From: DASYXZ01 sp035308965
GTDB taxonomy: Bacteria > Acidobacteriota > Terriglobia > UBA7540
NCBI GenBank assembly: GCA_035308965.1
Contig: DATGFN010000066.1
Location: forward strand, 5,400 to 69,399
Length of the DNA stretch: 64,000 nucleotides
Direction of reading: 5' to 3'
A program made the position numbers and the translations under genes. Position 1 is the first letter of the stretch. Every line of letters begins with the position of its first letter. The notes under the pieces were generated by a model. It did not search any database and had not been told where the DNA came from. It saw nothing but the letters and a program-made list of their open reading frames with translations. Positions 15,973-24,722 of the stretch are shown here, piece by piece.

Positions 15973-16179
15973 GCCATGGTTCAGTTTCTCCTTTGTTCAA
16001 TCCGCTTTTTTTGCTCCTCTTTGCAAACTTAGGTCGGTACATGGACGGCGACGGTTTGGAATGAAGGCCCCCAGCATTTATTTCTTATAAGCCGGCCGCG
16101 TCGCCGCGCTGCAATTTACGCCCGCCCCGGGGGCCTTTTCTTGTTGGGCGCATTATTCGTGTTCGGTGATGATGTTTCA

Positions 16180-16193
16180 GTGACCCGAATCAC
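16180..16193. promoter_or_regulatory. Weaker CRP/FNR-type site (GTGA-N6-TCAC)
   Basis: GTGA (16180-16183), CCCGAA, TCAC (16190-16193) has the core spacing of the family but lacks the outer T and A. It lies between the small-protein candidate (minus) and the cytochrome gene (plus). Confidence 0.35.
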
Positions 16194-16277
16194 GTGCATT
16201 TGTGACAGTCGATGGAGGCGCTCCGGGCTTACCCTTTGGCTGCAAACTGGGAAGATTTGGCGATCCAGACGCGCGGG

Positions 16278-16293
16278 TGTGACCGGCGGCACA
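16278..16293 (+). promoter_or_regulatory. CRP/FNR-type operator upstream of cytochrome c gene
   Basis: TGTGA (16278-16282), CCGGCG, GCACA (16289-16293): one mismatch from the palindromic consensus, and in its 18-bp extended form it differs from the usp site at three positions only (GTGTGACCGGCGGCACAG against CTGTGACCGTCGTCACAG). Its centre is about 70 bp before the cytochrome start codon. Confidence 0.55.
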
Positions 16294-16354
16294 GACCCGG
16301 GCGCCCGATGGGCCGAAATTAGGATGGGAAAGAAGCGATTGATTGAGGTGGCCC

Positions 16355-16876
16355 ATGAAATTGAAAATTCTGCGGACACTCTTGATGCTGCCCCTTGGGA
16401 TGGGAAGTTTATGGGCGCAGGCCCGCCACCCTTCGGACCAGAAAACCCCGGCACCTTCCGGCCTCCCTGCCCAAGGACTGGGGGAGCACTACAAACCCAA
16501 TGTTCCGCCGCAAGAGAGGGCGCGCAAAAATCCGGTTCGCTTTACCGAATTGCCCGTGGACCGGGGTAAGCGACTCTTTCAAACTCAGTGCGTACTTTGC
16601 CACGGAGTGAACGCGGATGGGAAAGGAGATTTTGTAGGAGTCTACGGTGTTCATCCGCCCGACTTCACCCGCTCCGGCGTTCTGAGCAAGCGAACCGACG
16701 GCGAATTGTTCTACATCATCGGCGCCGGCACGGAGAAAATGCCCGGCAAGCATACGCAATTGACTGAACAACAAAGGTGGGACGTGGTGAATTACCTTCG
16801 CGCCCTCGAAGGTAAAATCCCCGCCCCGCGCTACCGTGCCACAGGCCGCAGGCCCCGATCCGATTTACCGCGATGA
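16355..16876 (+). CDS. Secreted monohaem cytochrome c (paralogue of 13995-14540)
   Basis: 173 residues: signal peptide ending near GSLWAQA, linker, then a class I cytochrome c domain with haem site CVLCHGV and a methionine ligand candidate in TEKMPGK. It shares block order and wording with the cytochrome encoded at 13995-14540, so the two arose by duplication. GATTGAGGTGGCCC before the ATG at 16355 is a usable ribosome site. Its last 12 bases overlap, tail to tail, the end of the minus-strand exoprotein gene. A CRP/FNR-type operator upstream suggests oxygen- or redox-linked expression. Confidence 0.92.
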   Translation: MKLKILRTLLMLPLGMGSLWAQARHPSDQKTPAPSGLPAQGLGEHYKPNVPPQERARKNPVRFTELPVDRGKRLFQTQCVLCHGVNADGKGDFVGVYGVHPPDFTRSGVLSKRTDGELFYIIGAGTEKMPGKHTQLTEQQRWDVVNYLRALEGKIPAPRYRATGRRPRSDLPR

Positions 16877-19600
16877 GCAGCTCTGGTTACCCATCAGGAT
16901 GTACTTGCCCGAGCTCGTGGAATCAATGGTCTCCAGCAGGCCTCCGGTTGCGGGCGTTCCCGCCTCGGTTTGAGTCAATCCATTGATGTTCACAAGCTGG
17001 TTACCGGGAAGAAGCCCGCCCACTTTGCTGTCAGAAATGACGATCTCAATGGTGCCGTCGGGAGACCAATTACCCGAATCGGCAGTTCCATCGGTAACGA
17101 ACTGTTTGCCACCAGTCGCCGAAACCGCAATGTGGCCATACGTGAACGCCGGAGCCGCTCCAATCCCTTCGGTATTCATGTCCACGAAATACTGTGTTCC
17201 GCTGGGCGCCGTGAACAATATGTTCCACTGGGAATTAGGCTGGGGCGTCGGAGTGGAATTCAACTCCTGGACTTTCATCGTGAAATAAAGCTGGTTTGGA
17301 GTTGCGGCGCTGACAAAAGGTTCGGCGATGGAGATGGAAAGAATGTTGAGCTGGTTGTTTGCCGGAGCGCCTGTCTGTGCGCCCGAGGAGTGCGTGACCA
17401 CCGTAAGACCAGGAAGGGTGCAAGCAGATTGCGGTGGCGGTCCGGGCACGCTTTCCACTTGGCCGCAGTGAGGACCCTCACCCATGCTGTTTACCGCCGT
17501 CACGTAATAAAAATACGGCTCGCCATTTTGGGCGGCCTTGGAGGTGTCGAAAAAGGCCGTCTTGGCTGATTTAATTTTCTTGAGGAGAACTTCGTTGTTC
17601 GCCTGGCAGCAGACCTGACTACGATACACATTATATTGGGTTATCGTGGATCCGCCGTTGTCGGGGGCCTGCCAGGTGAGCAGCGTGCCTCCCGCCATCT
17701 GAAGGGCGGAAACGAGCAACGGCGCGCCGGGGAGCGCCGGTTCAACCGGGTCGAAAGCAGCGAACAAGCGCGGGCCACCCGATTGCCTTACGATGGTACC
17801 CAGCGCGCTGCGCGAAGCACTGGGGGGCGAGCTGGCGTCACAACTACCAGCGACGCAACCATCCGCGAAGGCGCCCACCGCTCTCCCTTGCGAGTCAATC
17901 GAGAGGTCCATAAAGTCCAGCATGTTGCGATCGGCGCCGCCCGCTGCGTTACTGGTACACCCCGTTGTTCCCAAGTTGCAGATGGAGCCCACCTGAACCG
18001 GGTCGGTGGGTGTGGCATCAACTGTCGCGTAGCTCTTTCCTCCATCCAGCGTGGTGGCGATGTAGAGGTGCCAGATGCCTTTGAAATTGGCCGGGTCCTG
18101 ATAGTTGCCGCCCGTCGGTGTGCCCAAGAACATAAATGAGGCGCGACCAGGATCCCCGGCAGCCACTTCAGAGAAGGTGGAGTTTTGGATTCCAAATGGA
18201 GCGCCGGCATCCACGGAAGGCGCCCAGGTCACTCCGCGATCGTGTGAAGTCGCAACCTTGGGATGGCCGCTGCCGTCCTGATATCCAAAATAAATGGTGC
18301 CGTCGGTGGCGATTCCCAGCGAGGGATCAGTGAGGCCGATGGCCGCAGTGCTGTCTGGAATTGGGCGCACGGACCATGTGAGACCATTGTCAGTGGAAAC
18401 GACCACGGCCTGACTGGCGCCGCACTGCTTGTTGGGAACGTACACGGTGCCGTCAGGCGCAACTTTTAAATGCCCGTGAATTCCTCCACATTGGGTCAGG
18501 TTGTAAATCGGGACGCCCGGGCCGAAAGTCACGCCGCCATCGTCGCTGCGCGCGCAAAAAGCAGTCTCTTCTTCCTGCGAACAGTAATAAACAGCGTTGG
18601 GGTAGAGCGGATGGGGCGGGGGCGGTGGTGTGGAGTTGGGATTATAGGGGCCCGCACCAACAGTTTGGTGATCCACTCCCGCCGGCTGCCCGCCACCCTG
18701 CGATTGCACCCAACTGTCGCCATCGTTGTCGGAATCTGCCATCACACTTCCTGCCGGCCCCGCCAACTGCGACTGGAATACTCTGCCCGGCGAGGGCTGC
18801 GACCCAAAGTGATCACAGAACCCAATCGGATCCAGTGACCCGGGATCGGTTTCCGCGGGCGTGGTGACGTCGGTCCAAGTCGGTGTCGCCGGTGAAGAGC
18901 AATCGTCCACGTCCACGCGGTATTCGTGGAAATTGGAAGTAAAAAATATGGCGCCGCCGGAATTCACCGTGCCATATTTCAGGCCAGAAACATTTGGATT
19001 CCAATCCACCCCAATCGAGGGCTCGCCTGACGTGGCCGCGCCTCCCGCGCTGGACGGAGCCGGATAGATTTGATATCGCGGCGTGGGGCCGGTTGCGGGC
19101 GGAGGATTGGTTGGGATGTTTTCCAGCGAGACGGTTCCCACGAAGGTGTCCCCAAAAGGAGTAAAGGGATCAAGCACAATGGTGTAAGTCCCGGAGACAG
19201 CGGGAATCAATACGACCGCGGGATCGACGCCGCTGGGATTCGATGCAATCACATTGTTGGCTGAGTTCGCGTAAGGGCCCGAGTATACAAAAAGGTCGTA
19301 GTCCGCCGCGGTTACCGGCGACCAACTGATGGTGATTCTAATTTGCTTCGTGCTCGAGTCTCCCGCCGCCACATTCACATTCAGCGTGAACATGTCGCAC
19401 TGCTCGGCGGGAATCGTCGGGTCACAAGTGGGATAGCCGTTACCGTTCGCCTGGTCTGTCGCGTTGGGGACAGCATACGGACCTCCCGTGTAGATGACTT
19501 TGGGATTCGCGTCCGTCAGCGTGCCGCTCGTCGGTGTTGAGGCGAATGCGGGGGCGCAAATGCATGCCAGAAAGAGCACAGGAACCAATGACCTCTTCAT
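16865..19600 (-). CDS. Large secreted BNR/sialidase-fold protein with FN3 domain
   Basis: 911 residues. A signal peptide (CAPAFAS) is followed by a jelly-roll-like region (about 30-165, AGDSSTKQIRITISWSP and YDLFVYSGP, like bacterial pre-peptidase domains), then a long propeller-like section with several BNR/Asp-box-type 'S.D.G.TW' turns (STDNGLTWS, SHDRGVTWAP, TLDGGKSY), a fibronectin type III domain (LLTWQAPDNGGSTITQYNVYRS region split around residue 660-740), and a C-terminal strand-rich domain. No catalytic residues of sialidases can be confirmed. Such proteins are common in acidobacterial secretomes. AAAAGGAG precedes the ATG at 19600. Confidence 0.85.
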   Translation of the reverse strand: MKRSLVPVLFLACICAPAFASTPTSGTLTDANPKVIYTGGPYAVPNATDQANGNGYPTCDPTIPAEQCDMFTLNVNVAAGDSSTKQIRITISWSPVTAADYDLFVYSGPYANSANNVIASNPSGVDPAVVLIPAVSGTYTIVLDPFTPFGDTFVGTVSLENIPTNPPPATGPTPRYQIYPAPSSAGGAATSGEPSIGVDWNPNVSGLKYGTVNSGGAIFFTSNFHEYRVDVDDCSSPATPTWTDVTTPAETDPGSLDPIGFCDHFGSQPSPGRVFQSQLAGPAGSVMADSDNDGDSWVQSQGGGQPAGVDHQTVGAGPYNPNSTPPPPPHPLYPNAVYYCSQEEETAFCARSDDGGVTFGPGVPIYNLTQCGGIHGHLKVAPDGTVYVPNKQCGASQAVVVSTDNGLTWSVRPIPDSTAAIGLTDPSLGIATDGTIYFGYQDGSGHPKVATSHDRGVTWAPSVDAGAPFGIQNSTFSEVAAGDPGRASFMFLGTPTGGNYQDPANFKGIWHLYIATTLDGGKSYATVDATPTDPVQVGSICNLGTTGCTSNAAGGADRNMLDFMDLSIDSQGRAVGAFADGCVAGSCDASSPPSASRSALGTIVRQSGGPRLFAAFDPVEPALPGAPLLVSALQMAGGTLLTWQAPDNGGSTITQYNVYRSQVCCQANNEVLLKKIKSAKTAFFDTSKAAQNGEPYFYYVTAVNSMGEGPHCGQVESVPGPPPQSACTLPGLTVVTHSSGAQTGAPANNQLNILSISIAEPFVSAATPNQLYFTMKVQELNSTPTPQPNSQWNILFTAPSGTQYFVDMNTEGIGAAPAFTYGHIAVSATGGKQFVTDGTADSGNWSPDGTIEIVISDSKVGGLLPGNQLVNINGLTQTEAGTPATGGLLETIDSTSSGKYILMGNQSCSSR

Positions 19601-20274
19601 AACCGGTTCTCCTTTTGAACTGAATAATCCTTGCAGCCCACGCGGGGGCGATGGAGCGAGGGTAGATCACAATTCCTTCCGCCTCTCTTGAACTGAACGA
19701 CCCGCAATCCCAATGAAACCGGAGCAGCGAAAGGGGTAAGCATTCTCACGCGGCTCTCCTGCCGCCATTCGACAACGTGGGTAGATTTCGTTCGTTCCGG
19801 CCACAAGTTAGTCACGTCCGAACCACCATCAGGAATGGCCGCCGCCGGCTCCATGCCGCCCCTTGGGACCGCGGCTTTGACGGCATCCTGACTTCCCTAT
19901 AAATCTGACAAACCGCCGACATTGCAAACCTCTGTCCAAACTCGCATCATTGTGAGCGAGCCTGAAGACCTTTATTATCTAGAGGAATAATGCCTGCCAA
20001 GGACCAGCGGGAGGTCAAATACAGGGAAAAAACTACGCACGCCGGGTAATTTGTGACCCTTCTATCGCTTGTCAGGGAAGGCCTCGGCCAGGGTGGAGCA
20101 CGCTGGCAGCCCCGCGCTACAGTCATGGTTCGAAAGCGACCACAGCAGGGAAGGGGTTAGTGGGTCAGTTTGAGTCGTAGCGGCGAGTTTACCTCGCCAC
20201 GTGGCGGCGTAAAGCCGCCTCTACGTCAAACTGACCCACTACCGGGAAGGTGAGAGTCTTGCATTCCACCGGGC
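19601..20274. other. Intergenic region between divergent exoprotein and PilZ genes
   Basis: 674 bp without a credible gene. Just before the exoprotein start, the stretch TTCAGTTCAA occurs twice on the minus strand (near 19625-19612 and 19699-19687), a small direct repeat of unknown meaning. A palindromic mobile-type repeat lies at 20159-20241. AT-rich sequence near 19960-19995 may hold a promoter. Confidence 0.45.
20159..20241. repeat. 83-bp compound palindrome, MITE-like
   Basis: Outer arms TAGTGGGTCAGTTTGA (20159-20174) and TCAAACTGACCCACTA (20226-20241) are perfect 16-bp inverted repeats. Inside are GGCGAGTTTACCTCGCC and GGCGGCGTAAAGCCGCC, two further hairpins. A fragment of the same inner sequence (AGGCGGCTTTACGCCGCCA..TGGCGAG) occurs at 26831-26859, showing a dispersed element. 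Confidence 0.75.
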
Positions 20275-21069
20275 ATGACATTAGACTCGCGGTTGATGGT
20301 CAAGCACCGCAAAGCGCCGCGATATCGGTTTGGGCTGAAGGGCGCGTTTCACCACGCGGGTCAAGCGGTGGGCGCCAACGTGATGGTTCGCGACATCAGC
20401 ACACACGGGTGTGAACTTGAGCACGCGGAAGGTTCGAGCAACGGCGAGAATTGCGAGTTGTACTTTGACTGGCAGGGCGCCCACATCGGAGTGGTGGCCC
20501 AGGTCGCCTGGAAGAATGCGAAAGGGCACGCGGGACTCAGGTTTCTCCGGGTTGATCAGGAAAGCCAGGCGCGCCTGAATGCGCTTTGCGCCCAGTTGAG
20601 CAGGCAGCCGCATTTGGCGCCCCATCACAAAGAAGCACCGGCAACCCGTCCGGCAGAGCCCGCACATGAATCCAAGGCGGCGCGTTCCGCACCCCCGCTG
20701 GCAGCGCCCCGATCTGCTCCCGTCAACCAGGAGTCCGAGCGGAGTCGCCGGCTGGTCCCACGCTATGTGAGCGAGTTGAGGGGGTACCTCTCGAACCCCA
20801 CGACAGGCGCCACCATCAACGTGACGCTGGTCAGCCTCTCCATTTCGGGGGCCAGCTTGCATGGCTCGCCACTCCCCGATGCCGGTCAGACATGCGAGCT
20901 ACAGACAGAATGGGATGGTAGACAGATGATGATCCTCTGTAACGTGGTTTGGAAAACCAAAGAACAAGCGGGTGTGAGATTTTCGCCATTGGATGAGGAA
21001 ACGGGTAAACTGCTCAGGCGAACTTGCGCCAACCTGAGGCTTGAACCTCCCGGGCATATCCTCTCTTGA
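20275..21069 (+). CDS. Protein with two PilZ domains
   Basis: 264 residues. The first PilZ domain (about 10-105) has the c-di-GMP signature RxxxR (RKAPR) and DxSxxG (DISTHG). The second (about 155-255) starts RRLVPR and continues SLSISG, where serine replaces the usual aspartate/asparagine, so its binding is doubtful. A low-complexity linker rich in alanine, proline and serine joins them. PilZ proteins are cytoplasmic c-di-GMP receptors that often regulate polysaccharide synthesis or motility, which fits the polysaccharide region starting just to the right. ATG 20296 is a possible shorter start. Confidence 0.87.
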   Translation: MTLDSRLMVKHRKAPRYRFGLKGAFHHAGQAVGANVMVRDISTHGCELEHAEGSSNGENCELYFDWQGAHIGVVAQVAWKNAKGHAGLRFLRVDQESQARLNALCAQLSRQPHLAPHHKEAPATRPAEPAHESKAARSAPPLAAPRSAPVNQESERSRRLVPRYVSELRGYLSNPTTGATINVTLVSLSISGASLHGSPLPDAGQTCELQTEWDGRQMMILCNVVWKTKEQAGVRFSPLDEETGKLLRRTCANLRLEPPGHILS

Positions 21070-21102
21070 CCTTCTTCAAATGTAGCGCGTCGAGGATATC
21101 CG

Positions 21103-21870
21103 CTATGAACCACTGGCAGGCTTGCGTGCCAACGCAATGACCGAAAGTCCCACGGGGAGCGGCCACGGGAGGTGTCGCAGGCATGCAGCCTCGACACCAA
21201 GAATCCAGGCAAGAATTGGATTGAGCCAACGGATGGACTTGGGAAGAGGCCGCACGTCGGAATGCGCCTGTTTCTGCGGAGAACGGCGCAGCCAGCGCCA
21301 CACGGCGGCGATCGGAAATAGGAAGGTGTTGGCATACGTTACCCGCACGGGTAATAAACCTTGCCGGACCAGGCATTGAGTCAATTCGCCAGCGGTGTAC
21401 CGGTGGGCTGTTAGGATGGCTTCATCGTGTGCACTGTGAAGAAACTGGAATGCCGGCAGGCGCACCAACAACCAACCTCCATCCTTTAACACCCGAACCA
21501 ACTCTGCGAATGGTTGTGCAGCCTGCTCGGGTGAAAACCAATCCAGCACCTCAAGGGTAAGGATCAGATCGAATGTTTGGGCGGGAAAAGGCAGATCCCT
21601 TACCGATCCGCGCACCAGCAACTTTTCGCCGCGGTGCCGGCAATAGCCCAGAGCGTCCGGGCTGAGATCCAGTCCATAAACTTTTGTGTCATCGCCCAAT
21701 CGCCGCAACCAGGACATCGTAAAACCCGTGCCGCAGCCGGCATCCAGAATGCGCCGGGATCCAGGACCAACCGCGGTGTCGAGCAGGGCTGCGACAATCT
21801 TTCGCATGCCCACAAACCACCAATGGTGTCCCTCCAAATCGAATAGAAACTTGTATTCATCGCGATTCAT
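21103..21870 (-). CDS. SAM-dependent class I methyltransferase
   Basis: 255 residues; motif I is ILDAGCGTGFT (about 40-50), and the methyltransferase type 11 pattern continues with DLSPDALGYCR and LILTLEVLDWF. The N-terminal HHWWFVGMRK is common in methyltransferases of glycan clusters. The C-terminus has a short hydrophobic segment. ATG 21870 overlaps the preceding gene's stop as ATGA, so it is the last gene of a four-gene minus-strand glycan unit. The substrate is unknown, plausibly a lipid-linked sugar or aglycone. Confidence 0.87.
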   Translation of the reverse strand: MNRDEYKFLFDLEGHHWWFVGMRKIVAALLDTAVGPGSRRILDAGCGTGFTMSWLRRLGDDTKVYGLDLSPDALGYCRHRGEKLLVRGSVRDLPFPAQTFDLILTLEVLDWFSPEQAAQPFAELVRVLKDGGWLLVRLPAFQFLHSAHDEAILTAHRYTAGELTQCLVRQGLLPVRVTYANTFLFPIAAVWRWLRRSPQKQAHSDVRPLPKSIRWLNPILAWILGVEAACLRHLPWPLPVGLSVIALARKPASGS

Positions 21871-23561
21871 TTCTTGAGGACCCAAACCTCCATATCCTCC
21901 ACCGTTTCGGCCAATCGGTAAGGGCTTTGCGGGGCCAGTAGACTCTTTTCCATCGCGTCCGGCCCCTTGAGATCCGGCAAATCGTTAAAGAAGTGGGCTC
22001 GGGGAGCCAAACGCACGAAATGGCTGAAGCTGAACACATAACCGGGTTGCCGACTTTGCAGGCTGGAAATGGCTTCCTCAAATTGGCGCGTACTGTGAAA
22101 ATCTGACAGAAGGACGTCGTATTTAGTTGGGTTGCGGGTCGCGGTCAGGAAATAAAATTGAGCATCATAAGGGAAGATGAACGTCTCACCTCCCGCCGGC
22201 ACGTCGCGCTCAATGGTGTCGATCCATTCCTGATATGGGGTTGCGTTTTCCGGTTCCATAAAGATCATGCCGCGACGAGTCCTGACGGGAACTTTGGTAA
22301 CGCCCATTCGCATTACCCGGCGGCCGGCGACTGCAATCACAAGCGCAATCGCAATCGCCGCGGCCACAGCGACGGGTATGTGCAGCCGGCGCTTCCGGCG
22401 AAAGGCTTCGTTCATTGCATCGACGAACAAGATTAGTATCAGCGGTGAAGCCCAAATCAGGTGCAGGTAGTTAGGCTCGTGAAGTTCAGAAGCCAAAGAT
22501 CCAAGGCCCGCGAGCAGGAAAAGCAAGAGAAGGCGGGCGCGAAGTGGATTGGCAACCCGGAAATTTTTGATTTGCCAAATCGCACCTACAAACCCGATTC
22601 CTGGAGCCACTATCGAAAAAAAGTAAAACCCGACGACATAGAGAAGGTTTCGAAAGGAAAATTCCTGGACCATCCATCTGAAGTCATGGGTGACCCTGGC
22701 CCAGGAATACACACCCGGCGTGGTCTCATAGGGGAGGTAATTGGTGAAGAGAAAGGTAAAATTGTCATAAACCCAGGCTTCCAATGCGCCGTGGAACCCG
22801 AGATACACCGCCGCCATTGCCAGCGTGCTCCCTGCTCCGATGAGAAACCAGGAAGTCTTGCCGAGACCTGCCCGCAGAGCTGGAAGCCAAGTTGGTTGCT
22901 CTACAAGCATTTCGACGAGAATTAAGAAAGTGACCCCGACAAGAATCGCCCAAACCCCCTTGGGCTGCATAAACAGCAGAGTGACTGCGGCAAGCGCCCC
23001 GGCCCCCAACAACAGAATCCGTTTAAAAAAAGAACCGCCCTTAATCGAGACAAACGTGGAGACCGCCAGACAAACCAAATTGAGCAGGAAGAAGAAATCT
23101 CCCCACCAATGGTGATTGACACTAAGCAGGAAGGAATAGCAGGTGGTAATAAATAGAAGAGGCGGGACAAACGAAGCAGGGCCACGAATGATATATTTCC
23201 CCAGAATATAAATAAGCCCGTTCAAGAACACACCCAGGACCCACGCCGTGATGCGGAAGGATGAAACACTGATCCCGCCGAGATGGAATATCGCCGCCTG
23301 GATATAAAAGGAGCCGGGGCCTAATTCGGAAAAAAAATCACGATAGGGGATTTGCCCTCGCAGGATTCTCTCCGCTCCCACTGCGATCATTCCTTCATCA
23401 GTTGTCGAAGGGGGAATTCGGTAGAAAAACGCCAGGTAGACCCCACTCGCCAAAAGCACAGCCAGAAGTTCCCAGGGAATATGGCTGGCCCAAGGGCGTC
23501 GAGGGAGCTGAATTTCGGATTCAGTTTCAGGAGGCGGCAGGGAGAAACTCATTGACGGCAT
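21867..23561 (-). CDS. Multi-pass GT-C type membrane glycosyltransferase
   Basis: About 564 residues with ten or more hydrophobic spans and the GT-C layout: a periplasmic first loop with TTDEGMIAVGAERILRGQ and RDFFSELGPGSFY, like the PMT/ArnT group that transfers sugars from polyprenyl phosphate. The C-terminal soluble part contains FIFPYDAQFYFL. ATG 23561 is chosen since GGAGG lies 9 nt upstream; it starts inside the last codons of the aminotransferase gene (35-bp overlap), indicating coupling. Confidence 0.83.
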   Translation of the reverse strand: MPSMSFSLPPPETESEIQLPRRPWASHIPWELLAVLLASGVYLAFFYRIPPSTTDEGMIAVGAERILRGQIPYRDFFSELGPGSFYIQAAIFHLGGISVSSFRITAWVLGVFLNGLIYILGKYIIRGPASFVPPLLFITTCYSFLLSVNHHWWGDFFFLLNLVCLAVSTFVSIKGGSFFKRILLLGAGALAAVTLLFMQPKGVWAILVGVTFLILVEMLVEQPTWLPALRAGLGKTSWFLIGAGSTLAMAAVYLGFHGALEAWVYDNFTFLFTNYLPYETTPGVYSWARVTHDFRWMVQEFSFRNLLYVVGFYFFSIVAPGIGFVGAIWQIKNFRVANPLRARLLLLFLLAGLGSLASELHEPNYLHLIWASPLILILFVDAMNEAFRRKRRLHIPVAVAAAIAIALVIAVAGRRVMRMGVTKVPVRTRRGMIFMEPENATPYQEWIDTIERDVPAGGETFIFPYDAQFYFLTATRNPTKYDVLLSDFHSTRQFEEAISSLQSRQPGYVFSFSHFVRLAPRAHFFNDLPDLKGPDAMEKSLLAPQSPYRLAETVEDMEVWVLKK

Positions 23562-24657
23562 TGGCAACATCCTCCACTTCAGCTTCGCTCATGCTGGGCT
23601 GAAGCGGTAATGACAAAACTTCATCCGCGGCCCGCTCGGCTTCAGGCAAGTTGGCCTGGGCAGTATCTGCGAAAGCCGGCTGGCGATGCAATGCCACCGG
23701 ATAATGAGTCATGGTTTCGATGCCCCTGTCATGCAAATGAGCGCGGAGCTGGTTGCGCAGCCGGTGGCGAACCACGAAGAGGTGGAAAATGTGCTCAGTC
23801 CCCTCGGGAACATGCTGCAATTGGAGGCCCGGCAATTGGAGAAGGCGTTTGTAAAGAGCGGCCAGAGTCCGCCGCCGCTGGTTCCACTCCTCCAGGTGAG
23901 GGAGCTTGCAGTTCAGAATGGCAGCCTGAATTTCGTCGCCTCGCGAATTGTATCCCGGCACAGCGGCCAGGTCCCTCATTCGCTGCCCGCCACGGGCCAG
24001 AAGCCGCGCGCGATCGATCAGGTCGCGGTCTGAGGAAAGAATGAATCCAGCGTCGCCGAAGCAGCCGAGATTCTTCGTCGGGTAGAAGCTGAACGCAGCG
24101 GCCAGGCCAAAACTGCCGGCACGTCTCCATTCGCCATCCCGTAGTCTCGCCCCTTGAGCCTGGCAGGCGTCTTCAATCACAACCAGACCGTGCTGCCGCG
24201 CGATTTCCAGAATGCCCTTCATGTCGCAAGGCAAGCCATAGAGATGAACTGGAACAATTGCCCTGGTGCGGGGGGTCACTGCACGCTCGATGGTTTCGGG
24301 TGTAAGCAGCCAGGTTTGGGGATCGATGTCTGCAAAAACAGGTCGGGCTCCCGCCCTAAAAATCGCCAGAGCTGTGTATGGGCTTCCATGGGCGGAAGTG
24401 ATGACCTCGTCTCCTGTTCCCGGGCGAATCATTCCAGAAGCTTGCAGGCCGAGCATCAAGCCATCGGTACCACTGCCTACAAACGCACCGTAAGGAACTC
24501 CGCAATACTCGGTAAATCGGCGCTCGAATTCGTGGACCTCCGGGCCCAGGATGTAATGACCACCGGCCAGTACTCGTTGAACGGCGGGCTCGATCTCATC
24601 ACGCAGTCTTTCGTATTCCCTCGCGAGATTTAGGAACGGGACCATGGTCTTAATCAT
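23527..24657 (-). CDS. DegT/DnrJ/EryC1/StrS-family sugar aminotransferase
   Basis: 376 residues. The PLP lysine sits in FSFYPTKNLGCFGDAG (about residue 185), and the N-terminal VPFLNLAREY and FVGSGTDGLML segments are typical of the family, which aminates keto-sugars bound to nucleotides (for example at C3 or C4). Together with the GT2, GT-C and methyltransferase genes around it, it suggests that a methylated amino sugar or modified glycolipid is made by this unit. No keto-sugar source is inside the unit; 4,6-dehydratases elsewhere in the window could supply it. Confidence 0.92.
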   Translation of the reverse strand: MIKTMVPFLNLAREYERLRDEIEPAVQRVLAGGHYILGPEVHEFERRFTEYCGVPYGAFVGSGTDGLMLGLQASGMIRPGTGDEVITSAHGSPYTALAIFRAGARPVFADIDPQTWLLTPETIERAVTPRTRAIVPVHLYGLPCDMKGILEIARQHGLVVIEDACQAQGARLRDGEWRRAGSFGLAAAFSFYPTKNLGCFGDAGFILSSDRDLIDRARLLARGGQRMRDLAAVPGYNSRGDEIQAAILNCKLPHLEEWNQRRRTLAALYKRLLQLPGLQLQHVPEGTEHIFHLFVVRHRLRNQLRAHLHDRGIETMTHYPVALHRQPAFADTAQANLPEAERAADEVLSLPLQPSMSEAEVEDVANAVNEFLPAAS

Positions 24658-24722
24658 TTTGATCGTCCGGACGGGAGACCGCTAAGACTTTCCCTGCTTC
24701 TCCCCGCAGGCTCCGGAAGCAT

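Noticed and set aside
15856..16032. Plus-strand 58-codon frame with AAGGAGG upstream
   Set aside because: It is antisense to the better supported minus-strand frame, has no terminator, and its spacing to the ATG is short.
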